This document shows, piece after piece, positions 49,381-58,698 of a stretch of DNA of 64,000 nucleotides (position 1 is the stretch's first letter; the number at the start of each line of letters is the position of its first letter). Origin of the DNA: Actinokineospora diospyrosa (GTDB taxonomy: Bacteria; Actinomycetota; Actinomycetes; Mycobacteriales; Pseudonocardiaceae); the NCBI RefSeq assembly GCF_024171925.1, contig NZ_JAMTCO010000019.1, forward strand, positions 62,001-126,000, given 5' to 3'. A program made the translations under genes and the position numbers. Below the pieces are notes generated by a model. That model worked only from the letters and a program-made list of their open reading frames with translations. It did not search any database and was not told where the DNA came from.

Positions 49381-52300
49381 CACGAGCCCGATCCAAGCAC
49401 ACTGCTCGGGATGCCGGAGACCGGGAAGGCGGAGATGACCTCGTTCCCGTTGCGCGTGACCAGCTGGATGTAGCTCACCTGCGGGTTGCCGCCCAGCCCA
49501 CCCGGGATGCCGCCGACGTAACCGACCGGCTGGCCCATGTTGACGTAGTGCGAGGTGTTGCCGTTCGGCTGCAGGATGCTCACGACACCACCCTGCTGGA
49601 CCCGGGCGTACGCGTTGTCGACGAGCCGGACGACCTCGTTGCCGTTGGTGGCGTTGAAAACGCCGTGCTGCTGCCGGTTCGGGATGTCGGCGGTGTGGTT
49701 CATGACGTGGTTGTAGCGGTTGCCGAAGTTGGGGTTGTTGTCCGGACCGTAGACCAAGCCGCCCGGCGACTGGTAGGTGTTCGGGCCGGTCTGCGTCAGC
49801 GCCGTGCAGGGCACCAAGCCGAGCGGGTCGGCGGCGATCAGCGGGTTCGCCGGGTAGGCGGTGGGGTCGGGGCCTGCCAGCAACCCGAGCGGGTCGTGCG
49901 AGGTGTACCGCCCGGTCTCGGGGTCGTAGTACCGCATGTAGTTGTAGTGCTGACCGGTCTCGGCGTCGTGGTACTGGCCGGGGAACCGCAGCGGACAGCC
50001 ACCCGCGTCCTCCCCCGCCTGCACGCCCCACACCGACGTCGTGGCGCGCCAAGCGACGTCGCCGCTGCGGTCGAGCATCTCGGTCGGGGTGCCGATCAGG
50101 TCGGTGACCAGCGCGTAGAACCGCTCGTCCACGGTCTGGGTGAGCGGTCGGATGTCGCCGGGCAGGCACTCCCAGGTGGTCACACCCGCCACAGTGGACT
50201 GTTCGGCGAGCACCACCCCGTCCCAGGTGAAGTCGACCCGCTCGACGACCGCGCCCGCCGCGTCGAGGCGCTGCTTGCCGGTCCGGCGGCCCAGGGCGTC
50301 GTAGGTGTAGCGCCAGTGCACGCCGTCCGGGGTCACCACCTGGGTCAAGCGGTCCTCGGCGTCCCAGGTGTAGTTCCACGACCGGATCTGGCCCGACAGG
50401 GTGCGCCGGGTCCTGGTCACCACCCTGCCCTGCGCGTCGTGCCGGTACCGGGGGCCGTCCGGTGCGGCGACCCGCGCGCCGGTCTGGTCGTAGGCGTGGT
50501 TCTCGGTCCACCCGGCGGTGTGGACACCGGTGATCCGCCCGGCGGTGTCGAGGTCGTAGCGGCTGTTGCCCGCTCTCGTGTCGTCGATGCCCACGACCAA
50601 GCCGTCACCGCGGTAGTGGTAGCGGCGGTTCTGGACCCGCCCGCTCGCCGTGGTGACCGTCTGACCGGTGAGCCGGTGGCTGCTGTCCCAGATCTGCCCC
50701 AGTGCGGCACCGTCACCGAAGCTTCGCTGGACCTCGCGGCCAACCGCGTCGTAGCCGAAGTGGACGGTCTGCCCAGCGGTGGTCAGGTTGACCAACCGGT
50801 CGCGCCCGTCGTACTCCCATGTGGACACCGCCCCGGACGAGGTGGTGCGCCGGGTGCGCCTGCCCGCCGCGTCGTACTCGGAGGTGACCGCGCGGCCGTC
50901 GCAGGTCTCGGACAGCACCCGCCCCAGGGCGTCGCGGGTGTACCGGACGTCGGCGTCGGCGTTGGTGGCGCGCAGGAGTCGACCGACCGGGTCGAACTCG
51001 AACGCCGACACCGACGCGCCCGCGCGCTTCTCGACCGCGTTGCCGAGGACGTCGCGGGTGAACTCGACCGTCTCCCCCGCGCCGTTGGTCCGGCGGACCA
51101 GCCTGCCCGCGGCATCCTGTTCGTAGCTGAGGGTACGGCCGTGGAAGTCGCTTTCCCGGACCAGATTCCCCGCCGCGTCGTACTCGTAGCGCCACACCTG
51201 GCCCGCCGCGTTGGTGACCGAGGTGAGCTTGAGCCGCGGGTCGTAGCCGAACTCCAAACGGGTCCCGTCCGGCGCGGTCCGGGCGGCGGGGAGGTCGAAG
51301 TGCGTGATCTCCGTGCGCGTCACCGAGCCGAGCGGATCGATGTGCTCGACCTGGTTGCCCTCACCGTCGTAGCGCCACCGGGTCACCGCGCCGTCCGGTG
51401 CGGTGTGGGAGATGAGCTTGCCCTCGATGGTCCAGCTCAGGACCACCGTGCCGCCGAGCGGGTCGATGATCCGGGCGACGCGGCCAAGGGCGTCGCGGAC
51501 GTACTGGGTGGTCGCGCCGAGGGGGTCGGTGACGGCGACCGGGAGTCCGGCGGCGTCGGTCAGCACCCGGGTGGTGGCGCCGAGCGGGTCGGTGACCGCG
51601 ATCTGGTTGGGCTGGTACGCAGTCCTTGTGACCGCGCCGCTCGGGTCGGTGATCGCGGCGATCCGGCCGGAATCGTCGTACTGGCGCCACCAGTGCGCGC
51701 CGTCCGGGTCGGTGATCCGCGCCGGGCGGCCCGCGTCGTCGTACCCGACGGTGGCCTCGGTGCCGTTCGGGTAGGCGACGGCGACCAGCCTGCCCGCGTC
51801 GTCGTAGTGGTTGCGGGTGACGTTGCCGAGCGGGTCGGTGTGCGCGACGAGCCGGTCACGGTCGTCCCATTCGGACCGGACGGTGTGACCGAGCGGGTTG
51901 GTCTCCGCGATGACGTTGTTGCGGTCGTCGTAGCGGTAGACCGTGGTGGCGCCGAGGGCGTCGGTGTAGCGGGTGGTGCGGGCATCGCTGTCGTAGGTGA
52001 AGGTCCCGTTGAGGAACCCACCAGCGCCTTGGTTGGCCACACAACGGCCGACGCCGTCGTACAGGTAGCGGTACCACTGGTCGTTGCGGTCGATCCACCG
52101 GGTGATCCGGCCCGCGGTGTCGTACTCGAAGTGCAGCGCTTGGTTGGACGAGTTGAGGACCTCCGCCAGGTCGCCCGCCTCGCTGTACCGGTAGCGCACG
52201 AGCGTGATGTCGCCTGCGTTGTCGCGCAGGCGAAGCCCGGTGATCCGGCCTGCTTCAGTGTCCACATCGACCTGGTACCCGCCTGAGTGCGTGAGCCCGG

Positions 52301-53720
52301 TCAGCACACCCGAGTCGTCGTGGTGCAGGTCGATCCGGTTGCCGATGGCGTCGGTGATGGCGCTCAGCGGTCGGACGCTGCCAGTGCCCGTGAAACGCAG
52401 GACCTGGCCGTCCCGGGTGATGGTGTAGCCGTCTTCGTCGCGGTTCAGCGGCCAGGCAGGTCCGGTGATCGGCAGGACGTCCCCTGTGGACGATGGGTAC
52501 ACCAGGATGACGCCGTCGTCGGCAATGTAAACGACGCCCTGGGCGTCGAACTCGAGGCGTTGGTCGATCGTGGACGCCCAGGAACGCCCGTAGAGCCGTC
52601 CGGCGCGGAACGAGGAGATGTGGGTGCGGCGCACGACCAGTGCCAGGGTGCCCGCGAGTTCGACGTCGGTCTGGCCGATGATCACGTCGCCGGTGACGAT
52701 GTCCACCGGGTCGCCGCAGGTGGTGCGGTTGCACTCGGGGGTGCGGGTGTTCTTCGGGTCGGCCGGGCGGTTGGCGCCACCGGGGGTGTTCTGGCCGGGG
52801 CGCGCGGAGTTGCCGGACGTGGCACCGGGGACGACGGTTTCGGGGGTGGGGTGGTCGGGCTGGCGCGCGGCGTTGCGCTCGTTGATGAGTCCGCGGGCGT
52901 TGTCGTGCGCACTGCCGACGGCACCCGCTGCGGCGGTGGCACCGGCCACGGCGGTTTGCGCGCCGCCGCGGACCGCGTCGGCCCCGCGCTTGACGCCCAC
53001 CGCGCCGTCGGCGGCCTGGTTGCCCGCGTTGATCGCGTCGTTGAGGTTGCGGACATCCTTGATCTTGGACAGGGCGGTGCCGACCTGCCGGATGCCGTCG
53101 ATCACCTGCTTGGCGCCCGCGATGATCGCCTTGATGCCCTGGATCAGGGCCATGATGGCGTTGTAGAGCTGGATGCCGTCGTAGACCAGCTTGACCGCGC
53201 GGGCCCAGCCGACCGCCGGGATCGGCAGCATCGCGGCGGCCTGGAACAGCTTGCGCACCAACTGCTTGATCAGCTTCAGCGCCTGGTCGCAGGCCCGCCG
53301 GGACCCGTCGGCGACCTTGCGCAGCGCCATCCCGATCAGCGCGGCCGCCTGGGCGTCGGCCTCCAGGCCCGCGGTCCAGGTGACGCCGATGAGCTTGCCG
53401 AACCGCTCGTACGCCGCGCCGTGCCAGCCCTGGGACAGTTCGGTCAGGCCGGAGTTCAGGTTGTTGCGGATGGCCTGCAACGCGTCCTTGACGTTGGTCC
53501 ACTCCGCGGCCTGGCGGGCGATCTTCTCGAAGTCACCGGTGATCGGGGTGATGATCGACTCGACGAGCGACTCGCCGACCACCTTGCGCCACACCCAGTC
53601 GACCGCGCGCACCTCGATGCCCGCCCCGTTGACCGCGTCCTGCACCGATTGCCCACCCGGGGTGCTCGGCGTCCGGTTGAGCAGCGCCACCGGATCCACG
53701 GCGTCGGCGTACCCGCTCAT
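49380..53720 (-). CDS. RHS polymorphic toxin with WXG-like N-terminus
   Basis: 1446 residues from ATG 53720, overlapping the upstream gene's stop (ATGA). Residues 1-230 are helical with a W-x-G turn (GWHGAAYERF), resembling type VII secretion targets, followed by an Ala-rich linker. From about 380 a DUF6531-like segment (DPVDIVTGDVIIGQTDVELA) leads into many YD/RHS repeats (for example YRYDDRNNVIAETNPLG), which form a toxin-holding shell. The RHS core ends with YDPETGRYTSHDPLG and ADPLGLV, then a unique C-terminal domain of about 135 residues (NRYNHVMNHTADIPNRQQHG, ending in SAFPVSG). Its His pattern suggests a small BECR-like RNase, but this is a guess. Confidence 0.93.
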   Translation of the reverse strand: MSGYADAVDPVALLNRTPSTPGGQSVQDAVNGAGIEVRAVDWVWRKVVGESLVESIITPITGDFEKIARQAAEWTNVKDALQAIRNNLNSGLTELSQGWHGAAYERFGKLIGVTWTAGLEADAQAAALIGMALRKVADGSRRACDQALKLIKQLVRKLFQAAAMLPIPAVGWARAVKLVYDGIQLYNAIMALIQGIKAIIAGAKQVIDGIRQVGTALSKIKDVRNLNDAINAGNQAADGAVGVKRGADAVRGGAQTAVAGATAAAGAVGSAHDNARGLINERNAARQPDHPTPETVVPGATSGNSARPGQNTPGGANRPADPKNTRTPECNRTTCGDPVDIVTGDVIIGQTDVELAGTLALVVRRTHISSFRAGRLYGRSWASTIDQRLEFDAQGVVYIADDGVILVYPSSTGDVLPITGPAWPLNRDEDGYTITRDGQVLRFTGTGSVRPLSAITDAIGNRIDLHHDDSGVLTGLTHSGGYQVDVDTEAGRITGLRLRDNAGDITLVRYRYSEAGDLAEVLNSSNQALHFEYDTAGRITRWIDRNDQWYRYLYDGVGRCVANQGAGGFLNGTFTYDSDARTTRYTDALGATTVYRYDDRNNVIAETNPLGHTVRSEWDDRDRLVAHTDPLGNVTRNHYDDAGRLVAVAYPNGTEATVGYDDAGRPARITDPDGAHWWRQYDDSGRIAAITDPSGAVTRTAYQPNQIAVTDPLGATTRVLTDAAGLPVAVTDPLGATTQYVRDALGRVARIIDPLGGTVVLSWTIEGKLISHTAPDGAVTRWRYDGEGNQVEHIDPLGSVTRTEITHFDLPAARTAPDGTRLEFGYDPRLKLTSVTNAAGQVWRYEYDAAGNLVRESDFHGRTLSYEQDAAGRLVRRTNGAGETVEFTRDVLGNAVEKRAGASVSAFEFDPVGRLLRATNADADVRYTRDALGRVLSETCDGRAVTSEYDAAGRRTRRTTSSGAVSTWEYDGRDRLVNLTTAGQTVHFGYDAVGREVQRSFGDGAALGQIWDSSHRLTGQTVTTASGRVQNRRYHYRGDGLVVGIDDTRAGNSRYDLDTAGRITGVHTAGWTENHAYDQTGARVAAPDGPRYRHDAQGRVVTRTRRTLSGQIRSWNYTWDAEDRLTQVVTPDGVHWRYTYDALGRRTGKQRLDAAGAVVERVDFTWDGVVLAEQSTVAGVTTWECLPGDIRPLTQTVDERFYALVTDLIGTPTEMLDRSGDVAWRATTSVWGVQAGEDAGGCPLRFPGQYHDAETGQHYNYMRYYDPETGRYTSHDPLGLLAGPDPTAYPANPLIAADPLGLVPCTALTQTGPNTYQSPGGLVYGPDNNPNFGNRYNHVMNHTADIPNRQQHGVFNATNGNEVVRLVDNAYARVQQGGVVSILQPNGNTSHYVNMGQPVGYVGGIPGGLGGNPQVSYIQLVTRNGNEVISAFPVSGIPSSVLGSGS

Positions 53721-54097
53721 CGGGCACCCCCGCGCACGGTCGGGGCGTGCACCGAGTCCAGCCCGCGACCGGCGCCGTTGATGCCGATCGTGCCCGCCCG
53801 GTCGCTGTCCTCGTAAGCCTTGGCCGCCTCGTCCAGGCTCTTCTTGACCTCGGTGATCTTGCGGTTGGCGAACGTGAGCGTGTCGCCGTACAGGTCGACG
53901 ACCCCGCTGACCGCCGGGACGAGCAACTGCAACAGCCCGGTGAACCCGGCCGTGTCGCCGCCCTTGGCCCTGGCGTGCCCCTCCACCGCGGTGAATTGCC
54001 CGGCCACGCGCTCCAGCATGCCGCTGTAGCCCCGCAATTCCCGCGGATCGACCTGGAACCCGTCTCCCACCGGACCGCACCCCTTCGCCGCTGACAT
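53717..54097 (-). CDS. WXG100/Esp-like type VII partner protein
   Basis: 126 residues from ATG 54097. It is almost wholly helical (ELRGYSGMLERVAGQFTAVE, then FANRKITEVKKSLDEAAKAY), like EsxA/EspA-type helical hairpins found before large type VII effectors. It lacks a clear W-x-G. The stop overlaps the RHS start (ATGA), so it is probably the secretion partner of the toxin. No ESX core genes (EccC and others) are in the window, so the export machine would be elsewhere. Confidence 0.75.
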   Translation of the reverse strand: MSAAKGCGPVGDGFQVDPRELRGYSGMLERVAGQFTAVEGHARAKGGDTAGFTGLLQLLVPAVSGVVDLYGDTLTFANRKITEVKKSLDEAAKAYEDSDRAGTIGINGAGRGLDSVHAPTVRGGAR

Positions 54098-54194
54098 CCC
54101 CGACCGCCCGACTTCGACGTCGGTCGCGCCCGTCAGTTCCGAACGCGCGGGAATTCGTCACGGGTCACTGGAATGGCCCAGCACACCTGTCCGG

Positions 54195-54686
54195 TCAATT
54201 CCGCTCGGCGGCGGATTTCACCAACCGAAACCGGCGGAACACGTGCCCGTCGATCTCGACCTCACCATCGGCGCTATACCCCAGCCGCAGCAGCGCGTGC
54301 GCCCGTCCCCTGGTCGGCGGGAGCAGCACGGTCACCGAGTCGCGTTCCGGATCCGCGAAGACGCGCCTGATCACCTCGCGGTAGATCCGCTCCCCCAGCC
54401 CCCACGCGTGTTTGTGCAGCACCAGCGCGACATCCACATCCCGCCCCTCCGGCTGCGGTCCACCCCAGCCGAGGAACACCCCATTCGCGACAAATCCCCA
54501 GGGCCCGTAACCCTGCTCGTCCCAAATGGCTTCTTTCGCCGCGACCCACCCCCGGCAGGCGCCCTCATCAAACCGCCCCGACGCCAGCGGCAAATGCCCC
54601 CGAACCGCCGGATCGTCCAACAACGCCACGATGTCGGCCGGGGCGACCTCGGTCAGCCGCACGAACTCGATCTCCACCCGCGCCAT
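54195..54686 (-). CDS. GNAT-family N-acetyltransferase
   Basis: 163 residues. GNAT fold: VNGVFLGWGGPQPEGRD, DVALVLHKHAWGLGERIYRE (strand 4 and the acetyl-CoA-binding helix, with a degenerate Q/RxxGxG/A loop) and a C-terminal HALLRLGYSADGE. Acts in the cytosol on an unknown amine or protein terminus. It is on the same strand as the nitroreductase gene but the order and gap give no strong link. Confidence 0.8.
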   Translation of the reverse strand: MARVEIEFVRLTEVAPADIVALLDDPAVRGHLPLASGRFDEGACRGWVAAKEAIWDEQGYGPWGFVANGVFLGWGGPQPEGRDVDVALVLHKHAWGLGERIYREVIRRVFADPERDSVTVLLPPTRGRAHALLRLGYSADGEVEIDGHVFRRFRLVKSAAERN

Positions 54687-54740
54687 CCTGCCACCGCCCG
54701 TGGCGGGGGTCGGCGGCGTGGTGGCCGCCGACCCCCGGGG

Positions 54741-55172
54741 TCACTTCGGGTCGAGCACGAACACCGGGATCAGCCGGTCCGTCTTCTCCTGGTACTGGGC
54801 ATAAGACGGGAACGCGGCCACAGCCCGATCCCACCAGTCGGCCCGCTCGGCCCCCTCGACCTCACGAGCGGCGTACTGCTTGGTCACGGTCCCGTCCTGC
54901 AACGGGAACTCCGGGTGCGCCTTGATGTTGTAGTACCAGGCGGGGTGCTCGGGAGCGCCGCCCTTGGAGGCCACGACCGCGTAGCTCCCCTCGTGCTCCA
55001 CCCGCATGACCGGCGTGTACCGCAACTCCCCCGACTTCGCCCCGCGCAGCGTCAACAGGACGATCGGCTTCCCGAGGACCTTGATCCCCTCAGTGGTCCC
55101 CGTCTCCACGATCCGCTTCGTCTGCTCCCGCACCCACTCCGTGGGACTGACCTTCACCGTCTCATCCGACAT
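54741..55172 (-). CDS. Deazaflavin (F420)-dependent nitroreductase family protein
   Basis: 143 residues from ATG 55172. Matches the DDN/DUF385 split-beta-barrel family: [19 protein letters not shown], then [20 protein letters not shown] and a C-terminal IPVFVLDPK. These bind reduced F420 and reduce quinones, nitro compounds or other substrates in actinomycetes. The physiological substrate is unknown. Confidence 0.92.
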   Translation of the reverse strand: MSDETVKVSPTEWVREQTKRIVETGTTEGIKVLGKPIVLLTLRGAKSGELRYTPVMRVEHEGSYAVVASKGGAPEHPAWYYNIKAHPEFPLQDGTVTKQYAAREVEGAERADWWDRAVAAFPSYAQYQEKTDRLIPVFVLDPK

Positions 55173-55225
55173 GTCCACCCCCAACGCCGCCACCCACCCT
55201 CGGCATTCCCCACGGACGGGTGACC

Positions 55226-56398
55226 TCACACCGCTGATCGCCGGAGGCTTGGGCGGAGGAGAGCGGTGGTCGCGAGGGAGAGGATGGCCATTGTCGCGAT
55301 CGTCCATTCGACCGCGTGGCTGCCTGGGAAGAACTCGGCCATGGCACCTGCCAGGAGGGCTCCGAGGGCTTGGCCGACCATCAGGCCGGTGGTGGACAGG
55401 CCGAAGGCTTGGCCTCGGACGTCGTCTCGGGTGTGCTCGAGGAGCCTGTCCTGGAGGGGCAGGGCGGCCGCGTAGCCGAAGGCGGAGACGGCGATCAGGG
55501 TGACTGCGATGGGGGTGGATGGGGACAGGGGGAAGGCCAGGAACGGCACGGCCAGGAGGAGGCGTAGGGGGATGACGAGTCGGTCGCGGGGAGCTTGGGG
55601 GATGAAGCGGCCCAGGATGATGTCGCCTGCGAGCATCCCGATGGCACCTGCGGCGAACAGGTACCCGGCGTGGTGGCCCGCGTAGGGGATGAACATCGCT
55701 TCACACCCGACGATGAGCCCGTTGGGGACCCACATCATCAAGTAGAGCGGGCGGAGAACGGGTGAGCCCAACAGCTCCCGGTTGACCACCTTGCTGCGAT
55801 GCACGACGTTGCCCGTGGCCCGCGCGGGCCGATCGGACAAACCAACCCTGGCCCAAACCGCCGCGACCGCACTGACCACGGCGGCCACCCCGAACAACCA
55901 CGTCGGCCCGGCAGCGGCGAGCAGCACCGAACCCACCGCGTAGCCGAGGATCTGCATCCCGCCGACAGTGATGTTCATCGTGGCCCTGGCCAGCACAAAC
56001 GCCGCCTTCGGCACGATGTCCGACAACAACGCCACAACCGTCCCGGACGTCGCCCCCGCCGCGATGTAGCCAGCCGCGAGGATCACGAAGCGCATCCACC
56101 AACTCAACCCCGGGAGCATCTGCAACGCCGCAGTCGCGGTCCCGATAACCGCCGTGACGACCATCGCGGTCCGGGGGCGGAACAGGTCCGAGGAGGCGAG
56201 CAGGTAGCGAGCCGTCACCAACTGCACCAACGGCCCACCGAACAGCGACACAGCAGTCAACAGCGGCGACCGAGTCTCGGCGTACATGACGGTACCCAGG
56301 GCAAGACTGTCCAGAACAACACCGATGATGGTGAACAGCCGCGCAACGAAGAGAACCCGAAACTCCCGTACCGCGAAGACCTCCCGGTAGGTGATCAC
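55226..56398 (-). CDS. MFS transporter
   Basis: 390 residues from GTG 56398, with GGGGGAG seven bases upstream. About twelve helices; the start [19 protein letters not shown] is typical of small actinomycete MFS proteins with an N-terminal 'REFR' motif. Helices continue as [34 protein letters not shown] and so on, with [20 protein letters not shown] late. The substrate is unknown. The frame opens further upstream, but that part is Gly/Arg-rich and lacks a site. It is divergent from the ars genes with a 282-base gap. Confidence 0.85.
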   Translation of the reverse strand: MITYREVFAVREFRVLFVARLFTIIGVVLDSLALGTVMYAETRSPLLTAVSLFGGPLVQLVTARYLLASSDLFRPRTAMVVTAVIGTATAALQMLPGLSWWMRFVILAAGYIAAGATSGTVVALLSDIVPKAAFVLARATMNITVGGMQILGYAVGSVLLAAAGPTWLFGVAAVVSAVAAVWARVGLSDRPARATGNVVHRSKVVNRELLGSPVLRPLYLMMWVPNGLIVGCEAMFIPYAGHHAGYLFAAGAIGMLAGDIILGRFIPQAPRDRLVIPLRLLLAVPFLAFPLSPSTPIAVTLIAVSAFGYAAALPLQDRLLEHTRDDVRGQAFGLSTTGLMVGQALGALLAGAMAEFFPGSHAVEWTIATMAILSLATTALLRPSLRRSAV

Positions 56399-56670
56399 CG
56401 AACGCTCCCCCCATACGAGTCCTCGCAAGCTAGCGGCTCCCCAGGAGAACACCCAGCGAGTTCCGGCGATCGGTTCGCCTCGCACGGCACCCTGCCGGGC
56501 CTGGCTTGCTGAGCGCTTACGTCCCTGCGGGCCGCGAGATGCGCCGCATCCGTGGTGGCCTGGAACGGCACGCCCGCGCCCTGCTCGACGACTTTGGGCT
56601 TCCCCGCGTGCGGGTGAGGCGTGTCGCGTTCGGGCCAGCCGGACTTGACGCGGCAACAAACCTCAACGAA

Positions 56671-56683
56671 CATTGAGTCAATG
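56671..56683. promoter_or_regulatory. Palindromic operator at the ars operon start
   Basis: CATTGAGTCAATG, a perfect 6-1-6 inverted repeat whose last three bases are the ATG of the ArsR-phosphatase fusion gene. Its position fits autorepression by the ArsR domain. Confidence 0.6.
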
Positions 56684-57370
56684 AGCACTGAGTGGCCTTC
56701 GGGGTTGGCAGCGCGAGCGCGCCTGCACGCCGCGCTGGGTGAACCCGCCCGGTTGGCGATCGTGGACCGCCTGCTGCTGGGCGACGCCTCACCCGGTGAG
56801 GTGGGGCGGGAGCTGGGGTTGCCCAGCAACCTGCTGACCCACCACGTCAAGCTGCTCGACCAGGCCGGGCTGATCGAGCGGTCACGCTCGGAAGGCGACG
56901 CCCGCCGGACCTACCTCCGACTGCGCCCCGCCGCACTGGCCGGACTGGTGCCATCCGGGGTGCGGCAGGCGCGTCGAGTGGTGTTCGTGTGCACGCGGAA
57001 CTCGGCGCGATCGCAGTTGGCGGCGGCGCTGTGGGCCAAGCGCAGCTCCCTGCCCTCGGCGTCGGCAGGTACCCGCCCGGCGGAGGAGGTCCACCCGCTC
57101 GCGGTGGCCGCGGCCAAGGCGCACGGGCTCTCCCTGACCCGCGCCCGGACCCACCACGTCGACGACATCGTCCAGCCGGACGACCTGGTGGTGGCGGTCT
57201 GCGACAACGCCCACGAGGAATTGCCGCCGACCGACCGGCTGCACTGGTCAGTGCACGACCCCGCCGCGGTGAACACGCCCGAAGCCTTCGACACCGCTTA
57301 CCAGGACCTCGCCGACCGGGTCGAGCGCCTGGCCCCGGCCGTCCACACGCCCGAGAGAGGTCCTCGATGA
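56681..57370 (+). CDS. ArsR repressor fused to low-MW phosphatase/arsenate-reductase-like domain
   Basis: 229 residues from ATG 56681. Residues 10-90 form an ArsR winged helix (GEPARLAIVDRLLLGD, GREL, LPSNLLTHHVKLLDQAGLIE). Residues 100-225 form a low-molecular-weight phosphatase fold with the P-loop VCTRNSARSQ (CX5R-S), shared with ArsC-type arsenate reductases. Fusions of this kind occur in actinomycete ars operons. It overlaps the aquaporin gene by ATGA. It would sense arsenite and repress the operon, and may itself reduce arsenate. Confidence 0.9.
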   Translation: MSTEWPSGLAARARLHAALGEPARLAIVDRLLLGDASPGEVGRELGLPSNLLTHHVKLLDQAGLIERSRSEGDARRTYLRLRPAALAGLVPSGVRQARRVVFVCTRNSARSQLAAALWAKRSSLPSASAGTRPAEEVHPLAVAAAKAHGLSLTRARTHHVDDIVQPDDLVVAVCDNAHEELPPTDRLHWSVHDPAAVNTPEAFDTAYQDLADRVERLAPAVHTPERGPR

Positions 57371-58065
57371 CGCGGCCGTTGTCCCGCGCGCTGGTCGCGG
57401 AGTTCCTGGGCAGCCTGCTGCTCGCCGCCCTGGTGATCGGCTCCGGGATCGCAGCCCAGCGTCTGTCCCCGCATGACGTGGGCGTGCAGTTGCTGGAGAA
57501 CGCCGCCGCGACCGCGGTCGGACTCTTCGCGCTGATCCTCGTCTTCGGCCCGGTCAGCGGCGCCCACTTCAACCCCGTCGTGTCCCTTGTGGACGCAGTG
57601 CTCGGCGGGTTGCCCTGGCGGCACTTCTCCCTCTACGTCCCGGTTCAGGTGATCGGGTGTGTGGCGGGCGCGGTCGTGGCCAACGTCCTGTTCGACGCCA
57701 CCCCGATCAGCATCTCCACCACCGACCGCGCCAGCTGGCCGCACGGCTTCTCCGAGGTCGTGGCGACCCTCGGGTTGCTGCTGGTGATCTTCTCCCTGGC
57801 CCGCACCGGGCGCGGCGAGAAGGCAGCCGCTGCGGTGGGCGCCTACATCGGCGCCGCGTACTGGTTCACCAGCTCGACCAGCTTCGCCAACCCCGCCATC
57901 ACCGTCGGCCGCGCGTTCAGCGACAGCTTCGCCGGAATCGCGCCGTCCTCCGTGCCGACCTACATCGTCGCTCAGCTCGTGGCCGCGGTGATCGCGTTGC
58001 CGCTGCTGCGGCTGCTCTACCCCTCGGCGCGAAGCGAGGACGTCGTAGTGCCCAACCCCGTATAG
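57367..58065 (+). CDS. Aquaglyceroporin (MIP family)
   Basis: 232 residues, six helices and two half-helices. The two pore motifs are HFNPVVS (first NPA changed to NPV) and FANPAIT. MIP channels in ars operons (AqpS type) pass As(OH)3, letting arsenite from ArsC flow out down its gradient; no ArsB or Acr3 pump gene is seen in this island. It is coupled to the ArsR-phosphatase gene and precedes arsC by 107 bases. Confidence 0.92.
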   Translation: MTRPLSRALVAEFLGSLLLAALVIGSGIAAQRLSPHDVGVQLLENAAATAVGLFALILVFGPVSGAHFNPVVSLVDAVLGGLPWRHFSLYVPVQVIGCVAGAVVANVLFDATPISISTTDRASWPHGFSEVVATLGLLLVIFSLARTGRGEKAAAAVGAYIGAAYWFTSSTSFANPAITVGRAFSDSFAGIAPSSVPTYIVAQLVAAVIALPLLRLLYPSARSEDVVVPNPV

Positions 58066-58172
58066 GACCTATGCCCGCGGACGCCCTTGACCTGTCCAGG
58101 ACGCCGTGCGGGGGCACCATCCCGCAGCCACCTGCCCGTCCTGGCCGCGCGACTCACCAACGGAGGACGCCC

Positions 58173-58640
58173 ATGACCACCCCCGAGACCCCAGTACACG
58201 TGCCGTCGGTGCTGTTCGTGTGCGTGCACAACGCGGGCCGCTCCCAGATGGCCGCCGCGTGGCTGGCGCACCTGGCCGGAGACCGCGTCGAGGTCCGCTC
58301 CGCCGGGTCCGCCCCCGCCGACCAGGTCAACCCCGCGGTGGTGGCGGCGATGCGCGAGGTCGGCATCGACATCGCCGCCGAGACCCCGAAGGTCCTCACC
58401 TACGACGCGGTGGAAGCCTCCGATGTGTGCGTGACCATGGGCTGCGGCGACGCCTGCCCGGTGTTCCCCGGCAAGCGCTACCTCGACTGGAAGCTGACCG
58501 ACCCCGCCAGGCAGGGCGTCGAGGCCGTGCGCCCGATCCGCGATGAGATCAAGGCGCTCATCGAGAACCTGATCAGTGAGATCGCCCCGGGACCAGGCCA
58601 CGGTGGGCCCGCAGTTCAACCGAATCGCCACACCGCGTGA
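58173..58640 (+). CDS. arsC: ArsC arsenate reductase, low-MW phosphatase type
   Basis: 155 residues from ATG 58173, with GGAGG upstream. P-loop CVHNAGRSQ near the N-terminus and the resolving cysteines in VTMGCGDACPVFPGKRYLDW, the typical thioredoxin- or mycothiol-linked ArsC pattern. It reduces arsenate to arsenite in the cytosol. With the aquaporin upstream this gives reduction plus channel-mediated efflux. It converges on the flavoprotein gene. Confidence 0.95.
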   Translation: MTTPETPVHVPSVLFVCVHNAGRSQMAAAWLAHLAGDRVEVRSAGSAPADQVNPAVVAAMREVGIDIAAETPKVLTYDAVEASDVCVTMGCGDACPVFPGKRYLDWKLTDPARQGVEAVRPIRDEIKALIENLISEIAPGPGHGGPAVQPNRHTA

Positions 58641-58698
58641 AGGCGAACGACGCTGTCGTCGACCGCTGGCCAATGACCTCGGCGACCGGCACCCACAG

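Noticed and set aside
48819..52286. A 1155-codon plus-strand frame
   Set aside because: Antisense to the RHS toxin gene and its neighbours; low-complexity Val/Gly/Asp/Arg composition and no motif.
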